Below are positions 43,621-52,090 of a DNA stretch of 64,000 nucleotides, in pieces; the stretch's first letter is position 1; every line of letters starts with the position of its first letter. Source of the stretch: Allopusillimonas ginsengisoli (GTDB taxonomy: Bacteria > Pseudomonadota > Gammaproteobacteria > Burkholderiales > Burkholderiaceae_B). Position numbers and translations under genes: made by a program. The notes beneath the pieces are model-generated. The model was given only the letters and a program-made list of their open reading frames with translations. It did no database searches and was not told the DNA's origin. The stretch covers positions 372,001-436,000 of the forward strand of contig RAPG01000001.1 in assembly GCA_005239165.1 (NCBI GenBank), given 5' to 3'.

Positions 43621-44946
43621 ATGAAGCACATAAACAAAACCGAAGACACACGATACAAAACGCCAGAGCAGCGAGAAGAACGCCGCGCGCTGGGTTATGC
43701 GTTCGGCATTCATGCCCTGCTCATCGTGTTTATGTTCGTTGGCTTTGTTTCGGCCCCAAAAACACCCAACCCGGTGCAAGTAGAACTGTGGGCCAATGGG
43801 GTCGCGCCCAACGCCTCCGAACCCGAAACTGACCCTCAAACTGACAAGGCTGACGCTCCGCCCCAGCCACAAGCCGAGCCTGAGCCTGAGCCTGAAGCAC
43901 AGCCTCAGCCAGAACCAGAACCAGAACCAGAACCGGCACCACAGCCCGAACCCGAGCCGCAACCAGAGCCTCAGCCAGAGCCTCCCCCTGTCGTTGTGCC
44001 GCCAGACGTCGCAAAGCCTGCGCCCGAGATAGACCCCGATATCGCACTTGAAAAAGCGCGCAAAGAGCGCGAACAACAAGAACGTGCTGCAGCTGAAAAA
44101 GCAGCGTTGGAGAAGGCGGCGGCTGACAAGGCGGCGGCTGAGAAAGCGGCCACAGAAAAGGCAGAGGCTGAGAAAGCGGCTGCCGAGAAGGCGGCAATCG
44201 AAAAGGCGCAGGCTGAGAAGGCGGCCGCTGACAAAGCAGCCAAAGAAAAGGCAGAGGCTGAGAAAGCAGCCAAAGAGAAAGCCGCAGCTGAAAAGGCTGC
44301 AATCGAAAAGGCGCAGGCCGAGAAGGCGGCGGCTGAAAAAGCAGCCATAGAAAAGGCAGAGGCTGAGAAAGCAGCCAAGGAAAAAGCTGCTGCTGACAAG
44401 GCGGCTGCTGAGAAGGCCGCAACAGAAAAGGCGCAGGCTGAGAAAGCAGCAGCTGAGAAGGCTGCCAAAGAAAAGGCCGCCAAGGAAGCTGCCGAGAAGA
44501 AGGCGGCAGCCGAAAAAGCTGAGAAAGAAGCCGCGGCTAAAAAGGCTGCCGCAGAAAAAGCCGCTGCGGCCAAACGCGCCGCTTTGCGCGAAGCCATGCG
44601 CAGCGACGTACTTGGCGCAGCCGGTATGCCCGGCGGCTCTGCCAACCGCAACCAGGCTGGCGGCGGCGGTGGCGATGGCGGGTATGCGGCCCAGGTAAGG
44701 TCGTGCGTGCGTCGGGGGGTTATCTATAACGTGCCGCCCCAACGCGGATCGCGCAACCCAACAGTACAATACACTGTCCAGCTTAATCCGGATGGTACGC
44801 CAAGCAATGTAAGCATTCGGGGATCAGGCGACGCACGATTTGACGAGGCTGTCCGCAAGGGTATCCTGGGCTGCTCGCCTTTCCCCAAACCGCCATCAGG
44901 CAAGTACCCGTCGTCCATCACGGGTGACTACCGCATGTACGACTAA
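43621..44946 (+). CDS. tolA: Tol-Pal system protein TolA
   Basis: Inner-membrane-anchored protein of 441 residues that spans the periplasm and contacts TolB and Pal. It has one membrane segment near residues 28-46 ([17 protein letters not shown]), a Pro-Glu-rich linker (about 75-130), a long alanine-lysine-glutamate helical domain of near-repeats such as [13 protein letters not shown] to about residue 320, and a C-terminal globular domain ending [15 protein letters not shown]. The ATG at 43621 is the first good start; an upstream in-frame TTG at 43576 is less likely. The repeat region gives long chance frames on the other strand. Confidence 0.94.
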   Translation: MKHINKTEDTRYKTPEQREERRALGYAFGIHALLIVFMFVGFVSAPKTPNPVQVELWANGVAPNASEPETDPQTDKADAPPQPQAEPEPEPEAQPQPEPEPEPEPAPQPEPEPQPEPQPEPPPVVVPPDVAKPAPEIDPDIALEKARKEREQQERAAAEKAALEKAAADKAAAEKAATEKAEAEKAAAEKAAIEKAQAEKAAADKAAKEKAEAEKAAKEKAAAEKAAIEKAQAEKAAAEKAAIEKAEAEKAAKEKAAADKAAAEKAATEKAQAEKAAAEKAAKEKAAKEAAEKKAAAEKAEKEAAAKKAAAEKAAAAKRAALREAMRSDVLGAAGMPGGSANRNQAGGGGGDGGYAAQVRSCVRRGVIYNVPPQRGSRNPTVQYTVQLNPDGTPSNVSIRGSGDARFDEAVRKGILGCSPFPKPPSGKYPSSITGDYRMYD

Positions 44947-44961
44947 CAGGAGAAAGTAAAA

Positions 44962-46272
44962 ATGACAGCTGTCGCTCCAGTACAACTCGCTGCCCTAACG
45001 CGCGGCTGGCGCACATGGGCAAGCGGGCTTCTCGTGGTTATGGCGGGTGCCGCCATAACGCCGGCCCAGGCCCAACTACGCGTCGATATTTCAGGCGTAG
45101 GCGCCACACAATACCCCATCGCCATCGCTGATTTCGCTGGTGACGCAAAAGGCGATGCCGTGGCCGAAGTAATCCGTGCCGACCTCACCCGCTCAGGCCA
45201 GTTTCAACTGGTCAATGCGACTGGCTCCAATCTGGACGTAAACAGCTCTATTGATTACGACCAATGGCGTAACCGCGGTGCTGACTACCTTGCCTACGGC
45301 TCTATTACCCAATCAGGCGGGCAGTACAGTGTCAGCTACAAACTGGTTGACTCGCAGGGAAAGCAACAGATGGACGGTGTTGCATTTTCAGGCACCGAGA
45401 AAGAATTGCGCCGGGTATCACATCAGATCGCCGACCGTATCTATGAAAAAATCACCGGTATTCGTGGTGTTTTCTCCACACGAATCGCCTACGTGTTGCA
45501 AACAGGCAACACATATGAGTTACAGATTGCTGACGCCGACGGGCAAAATCCGCAGGTCATGTTGCGCTCAAAACAATCGATTATTTCGCCTTCGTGGTCA
45601 CCTGATGGCAAGCGTTTAGCCTACGTAAGTTTTGAGCTAAACAAGCCTGTCGTATACGTACAAACCCTTGCAACTGGGCAGAGAGTGCCACTCGCCAACT
45701 TCAAAGGCAATAACAGCGCGCCTACGTGGGCACCAAATGGCCAACAACTAGCGCTGGTGCTGTCTCGCGACGGTATCTCGCAAATTTACACCATTGGTGC
45801 AGACGGGTCGGGACTGCGTCGTGTCATGCGGTCTCCACTCATTGACACTGAGCCACAATATACCCCTGATGGGGGGGGCCTAATATTTACCAGTGACCGG
45901 GGTGGTAATCCACAGGTTTACAAAGTGCCTGTTAGCGGCGGTAATGCCCAACGCATAACGTTCAACGGGAGTTACAATATTTCACCGGCTATATCGCCAG
46001 ACGGTAACAAGCTGGTGTACGTTACAAAAAGAGATGGCGCTTTCCGTATCGCATTACAGGATATGGCCTCCGGATCCGAACAGTTACTAACTAACGGACC
46101 CGACGACCAGTCACCCAGTTTTGCGCCCAACGGCATGCAGATCCTCTACAGTTCGGTTCAAGGTGGCCGTAGTGTCTTGGCCGTAACCTCTGTCGATGGC
46201 CGGGTACGTAATACGCTCTCGGCGCTAAACGGAAAAGTACGTGAACCGACCTGGGGGCCATTTACAAATTAG
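44962..46272 (+). CDS. tolB: Tol-Pal system beta-propeller protein TolB
   Basis: Periplasmic protein of 436 residues that bridges TolA and Pal. It has a signal peptide (LLVVMAGAAITPAQAQ, about residues 23-38), an N-terminal alpha/beta domain (LRVDISGVGATQYPIAIADF) and a six-bladed propeller of WSPDGKRLAYVS-type blades in the C-terminal two thirds (SPSWSPDG, APTWAPNG, EPQYTPDG, SPAISPDG). The run of eight G at about 45870 encodes DGGG in frame. Preceded by AGGAG and 15 bp after tolA. Confidence 0.97.
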   Translation: MTAVAPVQLAALTRGWRTWASGLLVVMAGAAITPAQAQLRVDISGVGATQYPIAIADFAGDAKGDAVAEVIRADLTRSGQFQLVNATGSNLDVNSSIDYDQWRNRGADYLAYGSITQSGGQYSVSYKLVDSQGKQQMDGVAFSGTEKELRRVSHQIADRIYEKITGIRGVFSTRIAYVLQTGNTYELQIADADGQNPQVMLRSKQSIISPSWSPDGKRLAYVSFELNKPVVYVQTLATGQRVPLANFKGNNSAPTWAPNGQQLALVLSRDGISQIYTIGADGSGLRRVMRSPLIDTEPQYTPDGGGLIFTSDRGGNPQVYKVPVSGGNAQRITFNGSYNISPAISPDGNKLVYVTKRDGAFRIALQDMASGSEQLLTNGPDDQSPSFAPNGMQILYSSVQGGRSVLAVTSVDGRVRNTLSALNGKVREPTWGPFTN

Positions 46273-46305
46273 TTTTAATGTGACTCTCTTTCAAAAGGAA
46301 CTTAA

Positions 46306-46809
46306 ATGAGCTCGCGCATCGTAAAATGCTTCACCATCGCAGCCTTTGCGGCCTCACTGGCCGCCTGCAGCTCAGTCCCTCTGGACGAGTCGGCAAGCGG
46401 TACTGGCGCTGGCACGGGTACCGGTTCGGCCTCTTCCGGCCAAATCATGGACCCATTCAACCCGCAAAGCCCCCTGGCCCAGCAGAAGTCTGTCTATTTT
46501 GACTTCAACAGCTACTCCGTGCCAGAGCAATATCGCAATCTCGTCGAGATGCACGCCTCGTACCTGACGAGCCACGCACAGCAAAACATCCGTATCGAAG
46601 GCAACGCCGACGAACGCGGTGGCGCTGAGTACAACCTGGCACTCGGCCAGCGTCGCTCTGAAGCCGTGGCGCGCATGATGAGCCTTCTGGGCGTCAACGC
46701 AAGCCAAATCGAAGCCATCAGCTTCGGCAAAGAGCGCCCACGCGCCCTTGGCCATACTGAGGCCGATTACGCCGAGAACCGTCGTGCGGACATCGTCTAT
46801 CAGCGGTAA
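46306..46809 (+). CDS. pal: Peptidoglycan-associated lipoprotein Pal
   Basis: Outer-membrane lipoprotein that binds diaminopimelate of peptidoglycan. The 167-residue product has a lipobox ending LAAC with Cys21, a Gly-Ser-Thr-rich linker to about residue 55, and an OmpA-like domain with VYFDFNSYSVP, GNADERGGAEYNLALGQRR and RRADIVY; the ligand-binding Asp and Arg of the family are present in NADERGG and LGQRR. It follows tolB by 33 bp and is followed by a terminator. Confidence 0.97.
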   Translation: MSSRIVKCFTIAAFAASLAACSSVPLDESASGTGAGTGTGSASSGQIMDPFNPQSPLAQQKSVYFDFNSYSVPEQYRNLVEMHASYLTSHAQQNIRIEGNADERGGAEYNLALGQRRSEAVARMMSLLGVNASQIEAISFGKERPRALGHTEADYAENRRADIVYQR

Positions 46810-46833
46810 TATCCGTTAATGGGTCACAGCTGT

Positions 46834-46867
46834 GCCGCGACGGCTCCCCCGTCGCGGCTTTTTTTTT
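46834..46867 (+). terminator. Terminator after pal
   Basis: GCCGCGACGG (46834-46843) pairs perfectly with CCGTCGCGGC (46849-46858) around a five-base loop, followed by nine T. It sits 25 bp after the pal stop and 18 bp before cpoB, so it probably attenuates rather than fully separates the two. Confidence 0.9.
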
Positions 46868-46885
46868 CTAAACGGAATACTGACT

Positions 46886-47572
46886 ATGAACGTTTCTTTT
46901 TTGCCCCTGCGTACGGTTGTACTTGGCACAGCGGTTGCAATCGCCACGATCGTGTCATCTCCGGCGCAAGCTTTCTCTGACACCGAAGCCCGACAGGCCA
47001 TCCTTGAGTTGCGTGAGCAGTTCAAGCAGTTCAGCAACCAAAGCCGCAGCGTTCATTTGCAGCAATCAGACCGCATTGAAATGCTGCAGCAAGAACTGGC
47101 CACGCTGCGTGGGCAGATCGAGCAACTAAACTGGCAGTCCAACCTGCAGCAGCGTGCCAGTCAGGATCAGTCTGGGGGCCACGCCACTCAGGTAGCCGAT
47201 CCGCAAGAACAGGCAGCCTACGAAGGCCCTATGGGACTTTTCCGTAGCGGCAAGTACAAAGAGGCATCTGCCAGTTTCGGGCAGTTCCTTGATGCCTACC
47301 CAAACAGCCAGCTAGCCGCCGAAGCGCGTTTTTACCAAGGCAGCAGTCTCTATGCCAGCAAAGACTTCAAAGCCTCCATACAGGGCCTGCAGGAAATGCT
47401 GCGTATGTCGCCACAAGATCCGCGGGCTCCCGACGCACTGCTGGTTATGGCGGCAAGCCAGATCGAGCTAAATGACCTGAGTGGTGCCAAAAGCAGCCTG
47501 CAGCGCATCATCAAAGACTACCCCGACTCATCAGCCGCCGAAACTGCAAAAAGCCGCCTGAAGCTGCTGTAG
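46886..47572 (+). CDS. cpoB: Cell division coordinator CpoB (YbgF)
   Basis: Periplasmic TPR protein of 228 residues that links Tol-Pal with PBP1B during division. It has a signal peptide (VVLGTAVAIATIVSSPAQA), a coiled-coil N-terminal part (RQAILELREQFKQFSNQSR to about residue 80) and three TPR repeats in the C-terminal half (GLFRSGKYKEASASFGQFL and following). The ATG at 46886 gives the signal peptide; an earlier frame start at 46832 lies inside the terminator hairpin and is excluded. Last gene of the tol-pal block. Confidence 0.93.
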   Translation: MNVSFLPLRTVVLGTAVAIATIVSSPAQAFSDTEARQAILELREQFKQFSNQSRSVHLQQSDRIEMLQQELATLRGQIEQLNWQSNLQQRASQDQSGGHATQVADPQEQAAYEGPMGLFRSGKYKEASASFGQFLDAYPNSQLAAEARFYQGSSLYASKDFKASIQGLQEMLRMSPQDPRAPDALLVMAASQIELNDLSGAKSSLQRIIKDYPDSSAAETAKSRLKLL

Positions 47573-47582
47573 TCGCTACGAC

Positions 47583-48410
47583 ATGCTGTTTCCACCACCT
47601 GACCACACACTCGTCTGTGCGGGCCATACTCACCACTACGCGCAGGCGGGCAACGGTGCTGCAACCGTGATGCTCGTACACGGCTCGCTTTGCGATTATC
47701 GCTACTGGCGCTGGCAACTGAACGGGCTGTCAGACACATATCGCATTGTTGCGCCCAGTCTGCGTGGGTATTGGCCTGCTGCACTCACACACGCCGACCC
47801 CAGTTTCAGTATCAGCCAGCATGCCCGCGATCTTGCTTCGTTTGCCCTTGGCATCAATGAAGGCCATCCGGTTCATATCGTGGGCCATTCGCGCGGCGCC
47901 CAAGTCGCTCTCGAACTTGCACTGGCAGCGCCCGATCTGACTGCAAGCCTCACGCTGGCTGACCCAGGCTTCCGGCTGACAACTGAGCCTGAAGCACCTT
48001 TGCTTCACCGCGACATGGCAGCACTGCTGCTAGGCGACGATGCTGATGCAGCTTTATCGGGTTTTGTCGACAAGGTAAATGGTGCAGGTACATGGCGGCA
48101 GATGACCAACTGGTTCAAGACCATGGTCAGGGACAATGCCGCAACCCTGTTGTCACAGGCAACAGAGCCACAAACACCGGTAGATCCAGCACACATCGCT
48201 GCCTTGCCCTTTCCGTTGCTGCTGGTTGGGGGAGAAAATAGCCCTGCCCGCTATCGCACCCGGCTGGATGCACTGTCACTCGCCCGGCCTCAGGCGCATC
48301 AGGTAAGCATACCGCTCGCTGCACATGGCATGAACCTCGCCAACCCAAAAGCCTTCAACCGGGCACTGAGCACGTTCATCGAAAATGCAGAGATGTCTGC
48401 ACAGGTTTGA
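47583..48410 (+). CDS. Alpha/beta-fold hydrolase
   Basis: Cytoplasmic hydrolase of 275 residues. It shows the oxyanion strand VMLVHGSLCDYRYW (about residues 29-42), the nucleophile elbow GHSRGA with Ser103, the acid strand FPLLLVGGENSPARYR, and a terminal histidine in PLAAHGMN. This is the usual catalytic triad arrangement of the alpha/beta hydrolase superfamily; substrate is not predictable. It starts 10 bp after cpoB, so it is probably transcribed with it. Confidence 0.88.
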   Translation: MLFPPPDHTLVCAGHTHHYAQAGNGAATVMLVHGSLCDYRYWRWQLNGLSDTYRIVAPSLRGYWPAALTHADPSFSISQHARDLASFALGINEGHPVHIVGHSRGAQVALELALAAPDLTASLTLADPGFRLTTEPEAPLLHRDMAALLLGDDADAALSGFVDKVNGAGTWRQMTNWFKTMVRDNAATLLSQATEPQTPVDPAHIAALPFPLLLVGGENSPARYRTRLDALSLARPQAHQVSIPLAAHGMNLANPKAFNRALSTFIENAEMSAQV

Positions 48411-48438
48411 CCTGACACATCTGACAGAAACCAAAAGG

Positions 48439-48487
48439 GCCAGGCTCTGTGCAATACAGAACCCAGCCCAGCTTAGCCTGGCTTTTT
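48439..48487 (+). terminator. Likely terminator after the alpha/beta hydrolase gene
   Basis: GCCAGGC (48439-48445) pairs with GCCTGGC (48476-48482), and an inner TCTGT/ACAGA stem lies in the loop; five T follow. It begins about 30 bp after the hydrolase stop. The long loop makes it less certain than the other terminators. Confidence 0.6.
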
Positions 48488-48531
48488 GTAACTGCCTAAC
48501 CTACACGGGTTAGCTCAGCCTTATAGCGAGC

Positions 48532-49056
48532 CTAGTTGACTCGCGTATTGGCCGGTTTTACCTCACACTGCACGCTGACCTTTTCATTGTTATCGAACAA
48601 CAGATCAAGATCAATCTTGTCGCCAACCGACGGGGCTTTTTCGCCCAGTTCGAGCATGGCGTGGTAACCACCTGGCTTGAACTCAAGCTCACCGCCGGCA
48701 GCGATGGCGATGTCATGGGTTTCAGACATTTTGCTCATGCCGTCTTTTTGCGTGGTCTGGTGCAACATGACCATTTTGTAGGCTGGCGAAGCGGCTGCCT
48801 GAAGCTTTACTTCTTTGTCGCCGTTGTTGTGGACGACAAAATACCCGCCCGAAGGTGCTGGTGCCGGTATAGCGCGTATCCAGCAACCACTTACAGAAAT
48901 GGTGTCGGAGACTTTGGCTTTGGACATGTCAGGAGCATTGTGCTGCGCCATATGTTGATGAGCGTGGTCGTTTTTTTCGGCATGTTCGTGCGCCTGAGCA
49001 GAAAGCGCCAAGCTTGCGCCAAGAGCCAGAACAGCGACGAGTGTAAATTTTTTCAT
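48532..49056 (-). CDS. Periplasmic copper chaperone PCu(A)C
   Basis: Copper-binding periplasmic protein that delivers Cu(I) to cytochrome oxidase. The 174-residue product has a signal peptide (LALGASLALSAQAH) and a His-rich segment (HEHAEKNDHAHQHMAQHN) just after it. The core fold begins SGCWIRAIPAPAPSGGYF. The family copper motif H-x10-M-x21-H-x-M is exactly met by His99, Met110, His132 and Met134. The ATG at 49056 (MKKFTL) fits the signal peptide better than the one at 49068. It lies 46 bp after the DUF2946 gene. Confidence 0.92.
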   Translation of the reverse strand: MKKFTLVAVLALGASLALSAQAHEHAEKNDHAHQHMAQHNAPDMSKAKVSDTISVSGCWIRAIPAPAPSGGYFVVHNNGDKEVKLQAAASPAYKMVMLHQTTQKDGMSKMSETHDIAIAAGGELEFKPGGYHAMLELGEKAPSVGDKIDLDLLFDNNEKVSVQCEVKPANTRVN

Positions 49057-49102
49057 GGAGAACCCCATTTAAAGCATGGAAAATTATGTGTTTTAGTTTC
49101 TA

Positions 49103-49486
49103 TCAGAGATCAGCAGGCGCTATCGGCGGGGCTCGAGAGCCGACAGGAGGCCCCCGCACTGCCTGAACACAAAATTGAACCACAGCGCGCCATGGCACGA
49201 TCCACTGGGCAAGCACCAGCATGACCATGAGAACCAGTGCACCCATAAGCATGGCAAGTGGGCTGACCGATGCCCCAAATGCGCATAGCAGCATAGGGGG
49301 CTCATCGTGGGCGCCCGAGGTATCCAGCGACAGAGCCTGAATAACGGTGGTCGGCAAACCCGATACGCATAGCGTCATGCCCGGCGCGCCCTGCCCGTGA
49401 CCGGGCATATAGCCGGCCGGAATCAACGCTCGCAGCAGGAACGCCAGCAATATCAGACGCGCGAAGTTTAGATGTGCCGCTTTCAT
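49103..49486 (-). CDS. DUF2946 family protein, copper-associated
   Basis: The 127-residue product has an N-terminal hydrophobic helix (LILLAFLLRALIPAGYMPG), a central segment with two cysteines and a Met-His rich stretch, and a second membrane segment near residues 75-97. The RALIPAGYMP block is the DUF2946 signature. Members are usually found beside copper genes, as here with PCu(A)C; the biochemical role is not established. It is divergent from the thioesterase gene across only 55 bp. Confidence 0.82.
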   Translation of the reverse strand: MKAAHLNFARLILLAFLLRALIPAGYMPGHGQGAPGMTLCVSGLPTTVIQALSLDTSGAHDEPPMLLCAFGASVSPLAMLMGALVLMVMLVLAQWIVPWRAVVQFCVQAVRGPPVGSRAPPIAPADL

Positions 49487-49541
49487 TGCATCGCAGTGTA
49501 CTATGCCAAGGTCATTTGTTTTGTGTCACAGGACAAACACC

Positions 49542-49985
49542 ATGCATAGTAATGCCAGTGCCCAGACCCCGGCGATTACCGTCGCCGGGTTCGAGCAATT
49601 GTTGCAAACCCATCACCCTTTTTCGGCCATTCTTGGTGCTGAGATTTTGGAAATCGGGGTTGGTACGGCCACGTTGCTGCTGCCTGACGATGCAGCACAT
49701 CAACGTCTGGGTGGCATTGTTGCCGGCCCCATGCTCATGGGCCTGGCAGATCTGGCCTTGTACGCGGCCATTGTCGGTGCAACCGGCAACGCTGAGGCCG
49801 TGACGGCCAGCCTTAGTATTAACTTTTTACGCAAGACCCCACCCGGAGGGGTGCTGGCACATGCCCGTGTACTAAAAACAGGGCGAACCTGTGCCGGCGA
49901 TGTGACGCTGGTGCCGGCCGTTGGTGGCGAGCCTGTGGCTCAGGTGATCAGCACCTGGGGGTTGCCCGCCGCACGCAAGCCCTGA
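49542..49985 (+). CDS. PaaI-family hot-dog thioesterase
   Basis: Cytoplasmic hot-dog fold protein of 147 residues. The LGGIVAGPMLMGLADLALY segment (about residues 62-80) matches the PaaI/Thioesterase-4HBT core helix, followed by the SLSINFLRKTPPGG strand turn. Substrate could be an aryl- or acyl-CoA; not predictable. The ATG at 49542 has AGGA upstream at good spacing; an earlier in-frame ATG at 49503 is possible but lacks support. Confidence 0.85.
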   Translation: MHSNASAQTPAITVAGFEQLLQTHHPFSAILGAEILEIGVGTATLLLPDDAAHQRLGGIVAGPMLMGLADLALYAAIVGATGNAEAVTASLSINFLRKTPPGGVLAHARVLKTGRTCAGDVTLVPAVGGEPVAQVISTWGLPAARKP

Positions 49986-50020
49986 TTGCTCAGGCTTGCT
50001 TTGGCGCGCCAATAAAAAGA

Positions 50021-50067
50021 AAAAGCCCCTGGCTGCGCGACTACGGCTCACGTCGGGCAACCAGGGG
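50021..50067 (-). terminator. Terminator of the BMP-type ABC operon
   Basis: On the minus strand CCCCTGG at 50067-50061 and CCAGGGG at 50032-50026 form a stem with an inner GC-rich loop, followed by a T-run (50025-50021 and beyond). It is just after the substrate-binding protein stop at 50076 and could also act on the convergent thioesterase mRNA. Confidence 0.8.
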
Positions 50068-50075
50068 TACTTCAT

Positions 50076-51164
50076 TTACTTCGTGGGCATCTTGCTGGCG
50101 ACGCCTTGCACGTAGTAATCCATTTTGTTCAGGCCGTTATCGTCAAGCACACCCGACTCCAGCTGAACTTTACCCTCGTTATCGGTAATGGGGCCTGCAA
50201 AAGGCGCCAGCGTACCAGCGATGATCTCTGCCTTCTTCTCAAGCACAAGCTGCTTGACATCATCAGGTAACGCAGGCCCGAAACCCTCCAGTGCCGCCAT
50301 GCCTGACTTCAGACCACCCCAGGTGCTGGACGTTTTCCAGGTGCCATCCAGCACAGCCTTGGCCTGCCCGGTAAAGTAATCGCCCCAGTGATGGGTGACG
50401 GCGGCGAGCTGGGCGTGAGGGCCATACTTAGACATGTCTGAGTGGTAGGCAATGGCATACTTGCCCTGCTCTTCTGCTGCCTGCACCGTAGCAGTTGAGT
50501 CAGTGTGGTGGCTGAGTATGTCAGCCCCCTGGCTCATCAACGCCAGCGCAGCATCACGCTCTTTGCCTGGATCAAACCAGCTGTTGACCATGATGACCCG
50601 TACTTCAGCCTTGGGATTAACACTGCGCATGCCCAGGGTGAAGGCATTGATGCCTTGAAGTACCTCTGGGATAGGGAAGGCGCCCACATAGCCCGCCATA
50701 TTAGTTTTAGTCATTTTGCCCGCGATGATGCCGGCAAGATATCGCGACTCATAGAAACGCGCATTGGTGGTTGCAACGTTGGGCGCAGTTTTATAACCTG
50801 TGGAATGCACAAACTTGACATCTGGAAACTGCTTCGCCACCTTCAGGGTGGGGTTCATGTAGCCAAACGATGTCGTAAAAATCAGCTTATTGCCTTGTTG
50901 CGCCAGATCGCGAATGACACGTTCAGCATCCGCGCCTTCAGGCACGTTTTCAACGTATTGCGTCTTAATTTTGTCACCCAGTTCGGCTTCCATCTGCTTG
51001 CGGCCGATATCCTGCTGCCATGTCCATCCGGCATCACCAATAGGGCTGACATACACAAAACCTATTTTCAGGGGTTCATCGGCCGCCAGGGCGCTCGACG
51101 AGACGGCGAATGCGGGCAGCAGCACCGCAGCGCAAAGCGCTTTACGTAATAAATGAACTGACAT
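50076..51164 (-). CDS. BMP-family ABC transporter substrate-binding protein
   Basis: Periplasmic receptor of 362 residues for a BMP/Med-type ABC importer; characterised members bind nucleosides or purine-related compounds. It has a signal peptide (AAVLLPAFAVSSSALAA, cleaved near residue 28) and the BMP fold with IGFVYVSPIGDAGWTWQQD and HSTGYKTAPNVATTNARFYE near the ligand site. No lipobox is present, unlike the lipoprotein members of Gram-positives. Last gene of the four-gene operon, followed by a terminator. Confidence 0.9.
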   Translation of the reverse strand: MSVHLLRKALCAAVLLPAFAVSSSALAADEPLKIGFVYVSPIGDAGWTWQQDIGRKQMEAELGDKIKTQYVENVPEGADAERVIRDLAQQGNKLIFTTSFGYMNPTLKVAKQFPDVKFVHSTGYKTAPNVATTNARFYESRYLAGIIAGKMTKTNMAGYVGAFPIPEVLQGINAFTLGMRSVNPKAEVRVIMVNSWFDPGKERDAALALMSQGADILSHHTDSTATVQAAEEQGKYAIAYHSDMSKYGPHAQLAAVTHHWGDYFTGQAKAVLDGTWKTSSTWGGLKSGMAALEGFGPALPDDVKQLVLEKKAEIIAGTLAPFAGPITDNEGKVQLESGVLDDNGLNKMDYYVQGVASKMPTK

Positions 51165-51166
51165 GA

Positions 51167-52090
51167 TTAACCTCCGGTGTTCGGGTTGAAGTTTTTACCG
51201 AGCGAAGCAGGCATGTTCAGCCTGATCCAGTTTGCGTTTCTTGAAATAAGTACCAGCACCACAATCGTCGCAAGATATGGGAGCATAGACAGCAGTTGCG
51301 ACGCAATGGGAACACCACGCGCCTGCATATGATAGGTAAGAATAGTGATGCCGCCAAACAAATAAGCACCAGCCAGCACGCGCAATGGCCGCCAGGTGGC
51401 AAACGTGGTCAGCGCCAGAGCGATCCAGCCACGGCCGGCTACCATGCCCTCCACCCACATCGGCGTGTACACCAATGACATAAAGGCGCCGGCCAGCCCG
51501 CAGCAGGCGCCTCCGAACAGCAAGGCGCCCAGGCGTATGCGGCGCACATCGTAGCCTAGCGAATGCGCCGACGAAGGTGATTCGCCTACGGCTTTCAACA
51601 CCAGACCAGCTCGTGTGCGGCCAAGAAACCAGATGATCAGCACACACAAAGCGATCGCGACATACACCATGGGGTGATGACTGAACAATGCCGGGCCGAC
51701 AAAGGGAAGATCTTCAAGCCAGGGAATGCCAAACCGATGTGCCTGCAGTGTTTCGGCAGAATAGTCTATGCCAAGGTAAGCTGAAGCACCCGCACCAAAC
51801 AAAGACAGCGCAAGCCCCGTAGCAACCTGATTGGCACCCAGCCACACCGTCAGCCAGGCGAAAAACCCGGCCATGCACATGCCTGCCAACGCACCGGCAA
51901 GGAAACCCAGCGCAGGGCTGCCTGACTCGATTGCCGTCGCAAAGCCGGCAATCGCCGCGACCAGCATCATGCCCTCGGAGCCCAGATTGATGACGCCCGA
52001 TTTTTCGTTGATGAGCAGACCCAGGGCTGCCAGCATGAGAGGCGTACCGGCAATCATCGCTGAGGCGATAAGCGGAGCGAGGCCGTCCAT
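51167..52090 (-). CDS. ABC importer permease (BMP/nucleoside type)
   Basis: Inner-membrane permease of 307 residues in the BPD_transp_2 superfamily. It has about eight hydrophobic segments and the GVINLGSEGMMLVAAI motif near residue 35 and GRTRAGLVLKAVGESP in the middle, typical of YufQ/NupQ-like proteins. It lies 2 bp upstream of the binding-protein gene in the operon and overlaps the second permease by 1 bp. Confidence 0.9.
   Translation of the reverse strand: MDGLAPLIASAMIAGTPLMLAALGLLINEKSGVINLGSEGMMLVAAIAGFATAIESGSPALGFLAGALAGMCMAGFFAWLTVWLGANQVATGLALSLFGAGASAYLGIDYSAETLQAHRFGIPWLEDLPFVGPALFSHHPMVYVAIALCVLIIWFLGRTRAGLVLKAVGESPSSAHSLGYDVRRIRLGALLFGGACCGLAGAFMSLVYTPMWVEGMVAGRGWIALALTTFATWRPLRVLAGAYLFGGITILTYHMQARGVPIASQLLSMLPYLATIVVLVLISRNANWIRLNMPASLGKNFNPNTGG

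Noticed and set aside
43579..44769. Long 396-codon frame antisense to tolA, Leu/Phe/Cys/Ser-rich
   Set aside because: Produced by the Ala-Lys-Glu repeat codons of tolA read backwards; no start signal or family features, and tolA fits perfectly in the operon.
45870..45877. Run of eight G inside tolB, possible slippage site
   Set aside because: The tolB frame is intact through it (encoding DGGG), and tol genes are not known phase-variable genes.
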